A DNA stretch of 64,000 nt from DAOUAT01 sp964551735 (GCA_964551735.1 CAZKEF010000015.1:62001-126000), one strand, 5' to 3'. Numbered from the stretch's first letter, positions 31,472 through 41,569 are shown. Numbers and translations: made by a program. Notes: generated by a model from the letters alone, not told the origin.

Positions 31472-33700
31472 ATGTTGGTGCGTGATGTGGCACAGCGGAT
31501 GAGGGTCTTTCAAGAACTGGCAGCCCTCTACGAAACTTCGCTAGCGGTTAATTCACAACTTGACCTTTCTGCACTCCTGGCGACGATCGTCGAACGATCT
31601 GCGGAATTGCTGGACGCGCCGATGGGGGGCCTCTATTTGATGTTACCCGATGGCGAAACCCTGGAGCTTGCTTATGGCTATCGGCTGCCCGCAGGCGTCG
31701 TTGGTACGCGTCTGCGCTTGGGCGAGGGGTTATCGGGCAAGGTCGCGTTGACAGGTCGCCCGGTGCTTGTGGAGGATTACAGCGCCTGGCTTGGTCGCGC
31801 GACTGTCTATGAGGGTGCGTTTTTCCGTCGGGTCATCGGCGTTCCGCTTCAGGTGCGCGGGCGGGTGATCGGTGTGATCAACGTGACAGACGACGAACGT
31901 ATCGGCCCGTTTTCCGAAGACGAGGTGTGGTTGGTTGGCCTCTTTGCCGATCAGGCCGCTGTGGCTATCGAAAACGCCCGGCTGTATACGGAGACTCGCC
32001 GCCGCGGCGCTATCCTGGAAGCTGTGGCGCAGGTTAGCGAGGGGTTGGTGCGCAGCGGGGATCCGCGCTCCCATCTGCCGGATATGCTTGCCCGCCTGGG
32101 ACTGGCCGTGGGTGTTGACCGCGCTTACATCTTTGAGAACCACGCAGCGGCCGATGGCGCCCTCCTGACAAGCCAGCTATGCGAGTGGTGTGCGCCGGGC
32201 GCGCAGCCACAAGTTGACAATCCGGAGTTGCAGAACCTGCCATATTTGGCCGGCGGTCTGGGCCGTTTGTTGGGACAACTTAGCTCGGGAAAGCCGTTCT
32301 GTGAGCTCACCCGCAACATGGACGGGCCGGAACGGGTACATATGACAGCGCAGCAGATTTGCTCTCTGGCCGTGGTGCCCATTTTCAGCCATACCGGCTG
32401 GTGGGGTTTCCTGGGGTTCGATGATTGTCATAAGGAGCGTATCTGGTCTAGCGCTGAGATCGAAGCGTTGCGGAGTTGTGCGGGCATCCTCGGAGCAGCC
32501 ATCGCCCGGCATCACATTGACACCATCGAGCGGGAGCAGCGCACGTTAGCAGAGGCGCTTCGTGATACAGCATTGGCGCTGACAAGCACCATGGACCTGG
32601 ATGAACTGCTGGAACGGATCCTGGCAAACGTGGGACGGGTTGTGCCCTGCGATGCTGCCGACATCATCTTTATCGAGGATGGTGTGACCACCATGGTTGC
32701 CTCCATTGGCTATGCTGAGCGGGGCATCAGAGCAACCATGCACGCGCATCGGTTCTCGATTCACGACACGCCTAACATACGATGGATGATCGCAACCCAG
32801 CAGCCCTTGCTGGTCGCCGACGTGCGTAGTTATCCCGGTTGGATAGATACACCGGCTTCACACTGGATCCGCTCCTATGTGGCGGCGCCTATCCTGACGA
32901 AGGGGCGCGTCATTGGTTTTGTTAATTTGAACAGCACCCAGCCTGACTTCTTCACACCGCAGCACGCCGAGCGTTTGCAGAGCTTCGCCGGGCAGGCTGC
33001 GGCTGCAATTAATAACGCACAACTTGTCCAGGCGGTGACCCGGAATGCCGCCGAGATACGGCGCCTATCAACCCAACATATCATCGCCCAGGAAGGAGAG
33101 CGCAAACGTATCGCGCAGGAACTGCACGATGAAATGGGGCAGGCGCTCACGGCAATCCGCCTTGATTTAGAGGCCGTCACCAGGGCGCTTGCCCCCGAAA
33201 CGCCATCGCGGACTCGTCAGCGGCTGACTGAGGCCACTTGGCTGGTTGAAGAGCTTCTGACACAAATCCGGGATTTGGCGCTGGCGTTGCGGCCCGGTAT
33301 GTTGGATGATCTGGGCATCGTGCCAACCTTAAGCTGGTATCTGACCGAGTATGCGCAGCGTACGGGAGTGAAATGCACCCTGGACGCTGCCAGCCTGTCT
33401 GAGAGGCTGCCAGCAGAAGTGGAGCTTGTGCTGTACCGGATCGTGCAGGAGGCCCTCACCAATTCGGCTCGGCATGCTGACGCCGGTCATGTCAATGTGT
33501 GCCTGAGCTTTCAGCCCGGCATTATCAGAGCAACCGTCGAGGATGATGGCCGTGGGTTCGAAGCGCGGCAGGGCGGGCTGGGCCTTCTGGGCATGCAAGA
33601 GCGCGCTGAGACGTTGGGCGGCCGGGTTGAGATTCAGTCCCGCCCAGGTGCAGGCACGCGGGTGACAGTGACTATCCCACTGCCAGGATCGGAAAGATGA
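31472..33700 (+). CDS. NarL-type sensor histidine kinase with three GAF domains
   Basis: A 742-residue cytosolic kinase. ATG at 31472 has AGGGAG 5 bases upstream. There is no membrane helix. Three GAF-type domains occupy about 20-175, 185-350 and 365-525, so the signal is probably a soluble ligand, redox state or light. The HisKA_3 dimerisation domain carries the phosphorylated His552 in RIAQELHDEMGQALTAIR. The HATPase has the N-box EALTNSARHADA and G-boxes DDGRGF and GLGLLGMQERA. The stop overlaps the regulator start as ATGA, so this is a cognate pair. GAF1 has no obvious chromophore Cys. Confidence 0.92.
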   Translation: MLVRDVAQRMRVFQELAALYETSLAVNSQLDLSALLATIVERSAELLDAPMGGLYLMLPDGETLELAYGYRLPAGVVGTRLRLGEGLSGKVALTGRPVLVEDYSAWLGRATVYEGAFFRRVIGVPLQVRGRVIGVINVTDDERIGPFSEDEVWLVGLFADQAAVAIENARLYTETRRRGAILEAVAQVSEGLVRSGDPRSHLPDMLARLGLAVGVDRAYIFENHAAADGALLTSQLCEWCAPGAQPQVDNPELQNLPYLAGGLGRLLGQLSSGKPFCELTRNMDGPERVHMTAQQICSLAVVPIFSHTGWWGFLGFDDCHKERIWSSAEIEALRSCAGILGAAIARHHIDTIEREQRTLAEALRDTALALTSTMDLDELLERILANVGRVVPCDAADIIFIEDGVTTMVASIGYAERGIRATMHAHRFSIHDTPNIRWMIATQQPLLVADVRSYPGWIDTPASHWIRSYVAAPILTKGRVIGFVNLNSTQPDFFTPQHAERLQSFAGQAAAAINNAQLVQAVTRNAAEIRRLSTQHIIAQEGERKRIAQELHDEMGQALTAIRLDLEAVTRALAPETPSRTRQRLTEATWLVEELLTQIRDLALALRPGMLDDLGIVPTLSWYLTEYAQRTGVKCTLDAASLSERLPAEVELVLYRIVQEALTNSARHADAGHVNVCLSFQPGIIRATVEDDGRGFEARQGGLGLLGMQERAETLGGRVEIQSRPGAGTRVTVTIPLPGSER

Positions 33701-34353
33701 GCAAGATCAGAGTTCTTTTGGCCGACGATCACACCATCCTTCGTAAAGGGCTACGTTCACTATTGGAAGATGAGGCTGACATTGACGTGGTAGCTGAGGC
33801 GCGAGACGGGGTGGAGACGCTGGACAGGGCGGGACAGTTACGTCCCGATGTCATTCTGATGGATATCACCATGCCTGACATTAACGGCCTGGAAGCGACC
33901 CGGCAGATAGTCAAGAGTCAGCCGAATGTACGCGTCGTCATGCTCACCATGCACGAAAACGATGCGTATATTCAGCAAGCTTTGCGGGCCGGCGCTGCCG
34001 GTTATGTTGTCAAACAGGCAGCCGTGACAGAACTGGTTGCCGCAGTTCGCGCGGTTTATCGAGGGGATTTCTATCTGAGCCCATCTGTGTCGCGCAAATT
34101 GGTCAACTGGTTTGTTCAGCAAGCCGATCCACCCCAAGATGACCCCTACTGGCGATTGACCGATCGTGAGCGCCAGGTGCTGTCGCTGATCGCGCAAGGT
34201 GATACGACGCGAGAAATCGCCAGAAAGCTCTATGTCAGTATGAAGACAGTCGAGACCCATCGTATGCATCTTATGAAGAAGCTCAATCTGCACACTGTAG
34301 CGGACCTTACTCGCTACGCGGTGCACAAAGATCTCATCCCGATGGGTAGGTGA
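33697..34353 (+). CDS. NarL/FixJ-family response regulator
   Basis: A 218-residue regulator. The receiver domain (1-120) has the acidic pair Asp10-Asp11, phosphorylation site Asp56 in DVILMDITMP, a Thr in VVMLTMHEN and the conserved Lys in GYVVKQA. The LuxR-type DNA-binding domain (about 150-210) reads LTDRERQVLSLIAQGDTTREI then VSMKTVETHRMHLMKKL. It is activated by the kinase it overlaps by four bases. Targets are unknown; the secreted proteases on both sides are divergent or convergent candidates only by position. Confidence 0.93.
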   Translation: MSKIRVLLADDHTILRKGLRSLLEDEADIDVVAEARDGVETLDRAGQLRPDVILMDITMPDINGLEATRQIVKSQPNVRVVMLTMHENDAYIQQALRAGAAGYVVKQAAVTELVAAVRAVYRGDFYLSPSVSRKLVNWFVQQADPPQDDPYWRLTDRERQVLSLIAQGDTTREIARKLYVSMKTVETHRMHLMKKLNLHTVADLTRYAVHKDLIPMGR

Positions 34354-34410
34354 ACACACTGTCGAACACAGGTTGTCCGGTCCGTAACCTTGGCGCCAGT
34401 GGCGATCGGT

Positions 34411-37215
34411 TCAGCGCGTCGGTGCGTTCAGTAGTAGCGGCAGGTAAATGGGCGAAAACATAGACGGCCCGTCCGAACCAATCGCGCGTTTACACGCATC
34501 GATCCGCACGTCGTCAAGATACATCCACGTGCGCGGCCCCGCGCTGATGTCGTCGTTGTAAACCTCGAAGTATAACACCAGGCTTTGGCCGCGATAGGCG
34601 GTCAGGTCGAATTGGGCCAGGCGCCACCCCCCGGTGTTCGCCAGCATCTTGGTCAGCGTCTTCACCATCGCGTAGGTGCCTGGCCTGAGCAAAAGTACGC
34701 GCTGGAAATCGGCGTTGCCCGTGGTGGCCGCGGCGCCCGGCCAGTACCAGAAGCTCAGGTTGATGCCGTCGGTGTCCGTGGGTAGGTTTACCGTCTGGTA
34801 GGCAGTGGAGTAGCTGGCGCCCGCCAGGACCTGCTCGTCCAACAGGTTCGTATTCTCCAATCCTGACGCAGCGGCTCCTTCGCCTGCGGTCATCACCGGC
34901 GTAACCCCCAGGCGGCCGGCGCGCAGGCCACTGCGCACGACTGCCGTCGTGTAGCCACCGGGATTGGCGGTTTGCGCGAAGATCCAACTGCTATTGGCCT
35001 CGAAGCCGCCGTTGCCAACGTGCTCCGTGCATGCTGTCACCGGCGTGGCGGTGGGCGTTGGCGTGGCGGTTGGCGTCACGGGCGCGGGCGTCGCTGTCAG
35101 TGTGGGGGATGGCGTGGGTGTCTCGGTGACGGCCGGCGGGGTGCTCGTCGCGGTCGGGGGGGCAGAAGGCGCGCACGGGAACGCGCTGACATCGTCTACA
35201 TGGAGCCAAGTGCGCGGCGCGGCCGCGGTGTTGTCGTTGTAGACCTCGAAGTAGAGCACCACGCTCTGGCCGCGGTAGGGCGTCAGGTCGAAGGACACCT
35301 GCTGCCATGTTGTCGCGTTCGCCAACAGCTTCACCACTGTCGCCAACAAACTGTAGCTGCCGGGCTTCAGCAGGAGCACGCGCTGGAAATCGGCGTTTCC
35401 CCCGGTCGCGTCCGTGCCGGGGCGCAGCCAAAACGACAAGGTGGGGGTGGTGGCGTCCGCCGGGATAGTGATGGTTTGGTAAGCGGTGGAGTAGCTGGCC
35501 CCCAGCGGCGCCAACTCGCCGAGCAGGTTGCTGCGGCTGCCCGTCAGCTCGGCGGCGCCATAGACCGTTTCGCCTTCGGTTGTGGCGGACGGCGCGATAC
35601 CCAGCCGCGCGGAGCGAGCTCCGGTGTGCGCCTGCGCGGTGCTGTAGCCGCCTGGGGTCGCGGTGGCGGCGAAGATCCAGGCTGCTGTCGCCTCGAACCC
35701 GCCGTTGGCCACCAGGTCTGCACAGGCCGGCGGGGGTGTGGCTGTGCGGGTCGCTGTGGCGGTGGGCGCCGGCCCCGTGTAGAGGCCCGCGGCCTCGGCC
35801 ACGGTTGCCAGCGCGGTGCGAGTTGTGCGCGCCACGTACTCCAGGTTCACCCGCCCCAGCCGGTCGCCGGTGTTGTGGTACCAGGGGTTGCGGTCGCGCG
35901 GGATGGCGTCGTCGAAGAAGTTCTCGATCGCCATGAAGGACGCGTAGCCGTAATCCCAGAAGGATGCGTGGTCGGAGAAGCGGCTGGCGGTGCTCTGCTT
36001 GACCTCCAGTCGCAAGCCCTGGCTGTAGCTCTGATTCGCCGTGACGAAGCGGTCGGCCAGGTCAATCGAGTTGGCGCGTGTGCCGCTGTGAACCTCTAGC
36101 GTGCGGTCCCCGTCACTGTCCCAGCCGATCATGTCCAGGTTGATGAAGCCCATCACCTGTGCGCCGGCCGTACTCAGGTTGCGCGCGTAGACGATGCTGC
36201 CCCAGTGGCCTTGTTCCTCGCCGGAGAAGTGGACGAAGCGGATGGTGTCCCGGTAGCGTTGCTGGCTCAGGATGCTTGCCAGCACGAGGGTCGCGGCCGA
36301 GCCCGAGGCGTTGTCGTCCGCGCCCGGCGCCAGGCTGTAGGGGGATTCCGAGGTGTCGTCGAAGTGCCCCCCCACCAGCCAGATGCGCTCTGGATTCACC
36401 GTGCCTCGCAATTCTGCCACCACGTTGCGGCCCGAATAGCTGCCGTAGGTCCAGTTGGCATAAGCCACCGGCAGGCCCAGGGTGACATAACGCTGTGATA
36501 GATACTTCTCGGCGTTGCGGATGGCCGAGGCGAAGGTGTAGCGTGTGGCCAGGGTGACGTAGGCGCCGTCAATGGCCGCGGGTCGCTCGCCGCTCAGGTC
36601 AGCAATGACGTCCGCGATGGCTGTGGCGCTGACCTGGTCCAACATGGCGGCGATGGTCGGGTCGGCTGCGGCGGACGCGCGCGCGGCTGTGGCCGGTTGT
36701 GCCGCGAGCGGCAAGGGATCGGGCGGGATCAGGGCCAGGCTGATGCCGGCGGCAGGTAGGGTTTCCAGCAGGCCCGCCTCGTTCCCCGCGGGCGCCGCCA
36801 GTACGAGCTGCCACGCGTCGGCGTAGAGGATCCGGCCGAAGTGAGCAGCCTGCTCCTCTGCGCCGGGTGCCTGGGCATCCACAAAATAATAGACCTGCCC
36901 CGTCGTATCGGCGTGCAGTAGCTCTGCCGGAATGCCGGCCGCGGCTGCGTCCACCGGCAGGGTTGCCGGGCCGCTCGCCAGGTAGCGCTCCGGCCCGTCG
37001 GCATAAAGCGCGGCGTGGACGACAGCCGGCAGCCCGGTCAGCGCAGGCACTTGCTCAAGCGCCGGGCTCAACAGGAAGAGCTGCGGACCGAACGCGCCGC
37101 TGGTAACCGCATCGGGGTCCGCGGCAGTGACGGGCCACTGCATCGCGGGCAAAATGCCGGCCAGGCACACGATGAGCAGTAATGTAACCCTGAACAGACG
37201 ATGGCGCGCACGCAT
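34411..37215 (-). CDS. Secreted M28-family zinc aminopeptidase with two C-terminal beta-sandwich domains
   Basis: A 934-residue exported peptidase. ATG at 37215 follows AGGAGG and begins a signal peptide (RLFRVTLLLIVCLAGILP). The M28 domain (about 270-500) has zinc-ligand and catalytic motifs VGGHFDD, GADDNASGSAATL, HFSGEEQGHWGS and a following Asp in INLDMIGWD; a last His is in SDHASFWDYG. Two copies of a roughly 180-residue NGGFEAxxxW-type carbohydrate-binding-like domain follow, joined by a Thr/Pro-rich linker (TPTATPTPTAT). The layout fits an extracellular enzyme that degrades peptides and adheres to polymers. It is convergent with the response regulator. Confidence 0.92.
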   Translation of the reverse strand: MRARHRLFRVTLLLIVCLAGILPAMQWPVTAADPDAVTSGAFGPQLFLLSPALEQVPALTGLPAVVHAALYADGPERYLASGPATLPVDAAAAGIPAELLHADTTGQVYYFVDAQAPGAEEQAAHFGRILYADAWQLVLAAPAGNEAGLLETLPAAGISLALIPPDPLPLAAQPATAARASAAADPTIAAMLDQVSATAIADVIADLSGERPAAIDGAYVTLATRYTFASAIRNAEKYLSQRYVTLGLPVAYANWTYGSYSGRNVVAELRGTVNPERIWLVGGHFDDTSESPYSLAPGADDNASGSAATLVLASILSQQRYRDTIRFVHFSGEEQGHWGSIVYARNLSTAGAQVMGFINLDMIGWDSDGDRTLEVHSGTRANSIDLADRFVTANQSYSQGLRLEVKQSTASRFSDHASFWDYGYASFMAIENFFDDAIPRDRNPWYHNTGDRLGRVNLEYVARTTRTALATVAEAAGLYTGPAPTATATRTATPPPACADLVANGGFEATAAWIFAATATPGGYSTAQAHTGARSARLGIAPSATTEGETVYGAAELTGSRSNLLGELAPLGASYSTAYQTITIPADATTPTLSFWLRPGTDATGGNADFQRVLLLKPGSYSLLATVVKLLANATTWQQVSFDLTPYRGQSVVLYFEVYNDNTAAAPRTWLHVDDVSAFPCAPSAPPTATSTPPAVTETPTPSPTLTATPAPVTPTATPTPTATPVTACTEHVGNGGFEANSSWIFAQTANPGGYTTAVVRSGLRAGRLGVTPVMTAGEGAAASGLENTNLLDEQVLAGASYSTAYQTVNLPTDTDGINLSFWYWPGAAATTGNADFQRVLLLRPGTYAMVKTLTKMLANTGGWRLAQFDLTAYRGQSLVLYFEVYNDDISAGPRTWMYLDDVRIDACKRAIGSDGPSMFSPIYLPLLLNAPTR

Positions 37216-37629
37216 GGCTCGCCTCCTGAGAAAGGTTGCATAGAAGATGACGCTGCTTGCGGCAAGAGGTGACGCGATTCGATGGTCGGCGCCGGGGCCA
37301 TACCTACGGGGTCCGGCGTGGTGGCGTCGTGCGCGCTGGTTATGAGATTGATGATCCCCGACAGTGCGGAGGCCATCCACTGCTACGAAGGCAACACCAT
37401 GATTTCGCCTTCATGAAAGCCCCGCGCGACGCGTGCACCACCGGATCGTCCTCGAGGATGGTAAGCCGTCTGCCCACCCCGAATGACCGCTAGAGACCCC
37501 GGGCCGCGTTCACTCGTTCGCTTCCTGTATTGCGGATTGCGTACTGCGGATTGCATCGGTTGTATCATCTCAATAATGGCGGGCCGTGTATGCGGGGGTT
37601 CGTCAGCCGTCAACTCAGCAGGTGTATCC
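37216..37629. other. 414-base divergent gap without a supported gene
   Basis: The gap lies between the M28 peptidase (minus) and lplA (plus). It contains a TATTGCGGATTGCGTACTGCGGATTGC tract near 37526-37556 of the same family as in dnaE. Short open frames exist on both strands but none has a ribosome binding site or a recognisable product. No clear promoter is visible. Confidence 0.5.
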
Positions 37630-38715
37630 GTGACAAAACCTATCCGTCTTCTCGACTTGGGCCTGGTGTCCCCGATCCGTTCGCAAACCATTTACCACGC
37701 GGTCGGCCACGCGATGACCGCCGAGACACCCGACACCATCATCCTGGTGGCCCCAGATCACCCCTACGTCTGCATCGGCTACCACCAGGACCTGGAACGC
37801 GAGGTAGACCTGGACTATTGCCGCGCTCATGGCCTGCCGGTGGCGCGCCGCGAGGTGGGCGGGGGCGCGGTCTACCTGGACGCGGGGCAGCTTTTCGTGC
37901 AGTGGGTCTTCCATCGCCAGGCGCTGCCCGCCAGCCTGGACGAGAGGTTCGCGCTCTACATCCGGCCGCTGGTGGAGACCTACCAGGCGTTCGGCGTTCC
38001 CGCCTATCATCGGCCGGTCAACGATATCCACGTGGCCGGCAAAAAGATCGGCGGCACCGGCGCGGCGCAGATGGGCGAGTCCGAAGTGCTGGTGGGCAGC
38101 CTGATGTTCACCTTCGCCAAGGCGACCATGGCCCGCGTGCTCAAAGTCTCGTCCGAAAAGATGCGCGACAAGATTTTCGAGAGCCTGGCGCAGTACATGA
38201 CCACCCTGGCCGAGCAGGTGAACCCGCTGCCCGACCGGAGCGTGGTGCGCGAGATCTACCTGGCGCGCGCCAGCGCTGCCCTGGGCCGGGAGATCGTGCC
38301 CGGCGCGCCGACCGCGACCGAGCTATCCCGCGCGGCCGAGCTGGACGAGCGCTTTGTTTCAGCTGAGTGGCTGTGTCAGAAGGGGAACTTGCGCCGGGCG
38401 GGGGTGAAGATCCACGAGGATGTGCATGTGGCTGAAGGGGCGTTCAAGGCGCCCGGCGGCCTGATTCGTGCCACGGTGCGGCCGCGCGAGGGGCGGGTGG
38501 ATGGGCTGGAGCTGGCCGGTGACTTCACCGTGTTCCCGGCGGCCGCTGTCGGTGAATTGCAGGCAGGGGCCCTGGGCGCCAAACTGACCCGCGACACGCT
38601 GGCGGGCCGCTTCGCCGCAGCATATCGCGACCTGGCCATCCAGGCACCCGGCGTCACGCCGGAGCACCTGGCTGAGGCTGTGCTGGCTGCGACCGGCGCA
38701 TCTGCCGGAGGTTGA
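37630..38715 (+). CDS. lplA: Lipoate-protein ligase A
   Basis: A 361-residue enzyme that activates lipoate (or octanoate) and transfers it to E2/H proteins. GTG at 37630 is chosen because AGGTG lies 5 bases before it and the product starts TKPIRLLDLGLVSPIRSQ; upstream in-frame codons lie in a repeat tract. The BPL/LplA catalytic fold shows ARREVGGGAVYLDAGQLFVQ, and the lysine region is GKKIGGTGAAQ (Lys binding the adenylate). Residues about 240-360 form the C-terminal LplA domain. The size matches the bacterial two-domain enzyme. It is monocistronic, with a long terminator stem behind it. Confidence 0.9.
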   Translation: MTKPIRLLDLGLVSPIRSQTIYHAVGHAMTAETPDTIILVAPDHPYVCIGYHQDLEREVDLDYCRAHGLPVARREVGGGAVYLDAGQLFVQWVFHRQALPASLDERFALYIRPLVETYQAFGVPAYHRPVNDIHVAGKKIGGTGAAQMGESEVLVGSLMFTFAKATMARVLKVSSEKMRDKIFESLAQYMTTLAEQVNPLPDRSVVREIYLARASAALGREIVPGAPTATELSRAAELDERFVSAEWLCQKGNLRRAGVKIHEDVHVAEGAFKAPGGLIRATVRPREGRVDGLELAGDFTVFPAAAVGELQAGALGAKLTRDTLAGRFAAAYRDLAIQAPGVTPEHLAEAVLAATGASAGG

Positions 38716-38762
38716 TCACGCTGGTGGTCGTCGAGAAAGCCACGATCCTCATCGGAATGACC

Positions 38763-38798
38763 AAGGGCCGGCCGACGCTCCAGCGTCGGCCGGCCCTT
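38763..38798. terminator. Bidirectional terminator hairpin between lplA and slyD
   Basis: A perfect 17-bp stem, AAGGGCCGGCCGACGCT with AGCGTCGGCCGGCCCTT, has only CC between the arms. It sits between convergent genes. The T-tract is poor (TTGCTTCTT), so termination efficiency is inferred from the stem. Confidence 0.7.
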
Positions 38799-38902
38799 GC
38801 TTCTTCGTGCAGCACGCAACCGCAGCCGAGGCCGATAGCAGCACGTTCTTTACGAGGCTGAAGGGCTGCCTCGGTAAGCACCCGATGGCAGGTACCGATC
38901 AT

Positions 38903-39403
38903 TCAGTCGTGATGGTGTCCGTCGCCATGGACATGACCGTGCTCCAGTTCCTCCGCGGTCGCGGGGCGGACGTCCACCACCTGTACCTGGAAGTGGAGTG
39001 TTTCACCGGCAAGGGGGTGGTTGAAATCGAGCAGCACTTCATCGTCACGGATTTCGGTGACGTAGGCCTCGTAAGTCTCACCCGACGAATCGTGGACGCC
39101 GACCGGGGTGCCCGGCAGCAGTTCATCGGTGGAGGGGAATGCGTCAATCGGTACAGCTTCGAACGCGTCCTCGTCATACGCACCGTAGCCATCTTCCGGC
39201 GCCAGGGTGAGAGAGGCCTGATCGCCCGCCCCCATGCCCATCAGCGCGTCCTCGAGCGCCGGCAAGAGCTGACCATGTCCGGCCAGGAAGCGTAACGGCA
39301 TCCCGCCGCGCGTGGTTTCAAACATCGCGCCGTCGTCCAGGCTCAGCGTGTAGTCCATTGTTACGACCGTGTCCTTGGCAACGGTCAGCTTCGGTTCTGC
39401 CAT
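38903..39403 (-). CDS. slyD: FKBP-type peptidyl-prolyl isomerase, SlyD-like
   Basis: A 166-residue protein. ATG at 39403 (MAEPKLTVAKD) has AAGGAG upstream; an in-frame extension to 39514 looks non-coding. The FKBP core has DYTLSLDDGAMFETT and PLRFLAGHGQLLPALEDALMGM (LxFxxGxGxxxPxxExAL), and the inserted IF/chaperone domain runs about 68-125. The tail HGHVHGDGHHHD is the metal-binding His-rich end of SlyD, which delivers nickel to hydrogenase or buffers metal. It acts as prolyl isomerase and chaperone in the cytosol. Confidence 0.92.
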   Translation of the reverse strand: MAEPKLTVAKDTVVTMDYTLSLDDGAMFETTRGGMPLRFLAGHGQLLPALEDALMGMGAGDQASLTLAPEDGYGAYDEDAFEAVPIDAFPSTDELLPGTPVGVHDSSGETYEAYVTEIRDDEVLLDFNHPLAGETLHFQVQVVDVRPATAEELEHGHVHGDGHHHD

Positions 39404-39522
39404 AAGTGTTTGCTCCTTAGAGATTGGTGTCGAGGCGCGTTTCTTCGAACAAAGCGAAGGTCCCCCACTACCGCAGTCTGTACGCAGAAAGCAGGTCTGC
39501 GTTGAACACGCCAAACCCGCCC

Positions 39523-41328
39523 TTACCCGGCCAACCCTTCCGCTTCGGCTACCAGGCCCTCCAAAATCCCCAGCCCGCCGTGCCAGAAGCCAGGGTCGGT
39601 CAGGTCAACCCCCAGCGGGGCGGCGATGGCGTGTGGCCAATCGGAGCCGCCCTTGGACAACATCTCGATATAGGCCTCAGGGAAGTCTGCGCCCACCTGC
39701 TGGTAGCGGGCATAAAGCGCCAGCACCAGGAGCTCGCCGAACGCGTAAGCGTAGACATAACCGGGCGTGCCGATGAAGTGGGGGACGTAACTCCACCACA
39801 GGCCGTAGTCGTCGGTCAGCGTCACGCTGTCGCCGAACATGGCCCGCTGGGTCTCCAGCCACAGCTCGCTGAAGCGTTCCGTGGTCAGTTCGCCTTCGGC
39901 GCGCCGCGCGGTGTGGATAGCGTGCTCGAAGCGGTTCATGCTGATCTGGCGGAATGCAGTGGCAAAGGAGTCCTCGATCTTGGCGGTGAGCATGCCCAGG
40001 CGCACCTGCGGGTCGGTCTCGCGCGCCATCAGGTCCTGGAACACCAGCATCTCGCCGAACACCGAGGCAGTCTCCGCGGTGGTGAGCGGTGTGTGCGCTT
40101 GCAGCATCCCACGCGGCCCCGATAGCTTCTGGTGGACGCCGTGGCCCAGCTCGTGGGCCAGGGTCATCACGTCCCTGGGTCGGGCCTCGTAGTTCAGCAG
40201 GATGTAGGGGTGGACCGAGGGCACGGTGCCGCTGCTGAACGCGCCGCCGTATTTTCCCGGGCGCGGGGGCGCGTCGATCCACCGCCGCTCGAAGAACCAG
40301 CCCGCGATCTCGGCCAGCCGTGGGTGGAACTTGCCGTAGGCGTTCAGCACGATCGTGCGCGCTTCGCCCCACGGGTAGTGCCGGTCGGCCGCAGGTAGGG
40401 GTGCGTAGCGATCGTAGTCGAACAGCTCGTCCAGGTCGAGGAGCCGGCGCTTCAGCCGATAGTAGCGCGCCACGATATCGTAGCGCGTAGTGACCGCGGC
40501 CACCAGGGCGTCCACGGTCGCGTCGTCCACCTGGTTTGACAGGTTGCGCGCGCTGATCCAGGTAGGATAGCGACGCAGCCGGTCGTCCGAGGCTTTGTCG
40601 GCCAGGACGGTGTTGAAGATGTAGGTGGTGGCCCGCTTGAGGTTCTTGAGCCCGGCAGTGACGGATGCGGCCGCACGCCGTCGCAACGCGCGATCCGGCG
40701 CATACAGCTTGCCCAGCACCTGGTCACGGCCTAAGGTCTCGCCGTCCAACTCGTAACGCGCGGCCGCGTGGGTCTCGTCGAAGAAGCGATCCCAGGCATT
40801 GCGGCCGGTGACCGATTTCTCGGTCAGGATCTTCTCCTCCGGCTCGGTCAGCAGATAGGGCCGATAGAGCCGGACGATATCCAACCAGTGGCGGTACTTC
40901 GTCAGTTCCGGCGCGGCCAACCAGCCGGTCGCTACATCATCGGGGGTGTGCGCCAGCTCAAGCTCCAGGAAGACCAGCTTCTGGTTGAGCTGCGCGCCCC
41001 GCTCGTTGACGCGCTGCATCAGCGCCCCGCGCGCCGGATCCTCGGTGTTCTGCGTCCAGTTAAGCGACGCGAACGCGCCGGCCCGGCCTGCGCACTCGAT
41101 CAGCGCCTCGTAACGGCTGATCATTTCGGCAACTTCGGCCGCGCTCAGGCTGGCGATCCGGCCGCGATACGCCGCGTCCAGCGCCTCGGCCTCCACGTCG
41201 GCCGCGTCCAGGTCGGCCAGCAGGCGCGGGTCGTCCATGCCCGCGTACAGGTCCGTCAGGTCCCAGGCGACGTTTTCCGCGCCGGTAGGGAGCTTGTCGG
41301 TTGCTCTGGTGGTATCGGTGTCTGTCAT
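39523..41328 (-). CDS. pepF: Oligoendopeptidase F (M3 family)
   Basis: A 601-residue cytosolic zinc metallopeptidase that degrades peptides of about 7-20 residues. The HExxH site is in MTLAHELGHGVHQKL near residue 390, with the third ligand Glu in SVFGEMLVFQDL. The N-terminal domain begins VAWDLTDLYAGMDDP, typical of PepF, and YVPHFIGTPGYVYAYAFGELL is another hallmark near the C-terminus. Length matches the family. GGAG lies about 11 bases before the ATG. Downstream in the same direction is slyD, 120 bases away, so the two may not be cotranscribed. Confidence 0.94.
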   Translation of the reverse strand: MTDTDTTRATDKLPTGAENVAWDLTDLYAGMDDPRLLADLDAADVEAEALDAAYRGRIASLSAAEVAEMISRYEALIECAGRAGAFASLNWTQNTEDPARGALMQRVNERGAQLNQKLVFLELELAHTPDDVATGWLAAPELTKYRHWLDIVRLYRPYLLTEPEEKILTEKSVTGRNAWDRFFDETHAAARYELDGETLGRDQVLGKLYAPDRALRRRAAASVTAGLKNLKRATTYIFNTVLADKASDDRLRRYPTWISARNLSNQVDDATVDALVAAVTTRYDIVARYYRLKRRLLDLDELFDYDRYAPLPAADRHYPWGEARTIVLNAYGKFHPRLAEIAGWFFERRWIDAPPRPGKYGGAFSSGTVPSVHPYILLNYEARPRDVMTLAHELGHGVHQKLSGPRGMLQAHTPLTTAETASVFGEMLVFQDLMARETDPQVRLGMLTAKIEDSFATAFRQISMNRFEHAIHTARRAEGELTTERFSELWLETQRAMFGDSVTLTDDYGLWWSYVPHFIGTPGYVYAYAFGELLVLALYARYQQVGADFPEAYIEMLSKGGSDWPHAIAAPLGVDLTDPGFWHGGLGILEGLVAEAEGLAG

Positions 41329-41359
41329 ATGCTTCGATATCTCCGGTGCAAGGAACGCG

Positions 41360-41569
41360 TTACGCGTTATCGAAATCCGCCCGCGCGATGCCGAGTCCGT
41401 GCAAGATGTGCGCGAGCAGGCCAGGGCCGATGTCTTTGGTGCGATGGTATGGGACTGGGATCTGGGCGCCGGTGCTTGGGTTGCGCCACATCTCGTGGGA
41501 CCCCGCGCCGAAACGTGTGGGGTAGCAGCCGAGCCGCCGAAGTTTGCGCGCCAGTTCAGCGTGTCTCAT
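41360..41569 (-). CDS. hicA: HicA-family mRNA interferase toxin
   Basis: A 69-residue protein of the double-stranded-RNA-binding-like HicA fold. It shows the family pattern: ELARKLRRLGCYPTRFGAGSH with the catalytic His in GSHEMW, then IPVPYHRTKDIGPGLLAHIL. Its ATG overlaps the HicB stop as ATGA. Here the antitoxin gene comes first, the reverse of the classical hicAB order but common in nature. The toxin cleaves mRNA when free. Confidence 0.9.
   Translation of the reverse strand: MRHAELARKLRRLGCYPTRFGAGSHEMWRNPSTGAQIPVPYHRTKDIGPGLLAHILHGLGIARADFDNA

Noticed and set aside
37257..37493. Small open frames in the gap between the M28 peptidase and lplA
   Set aside because: No ribosome binding site, no family pattern, and frames on both strands look alike.
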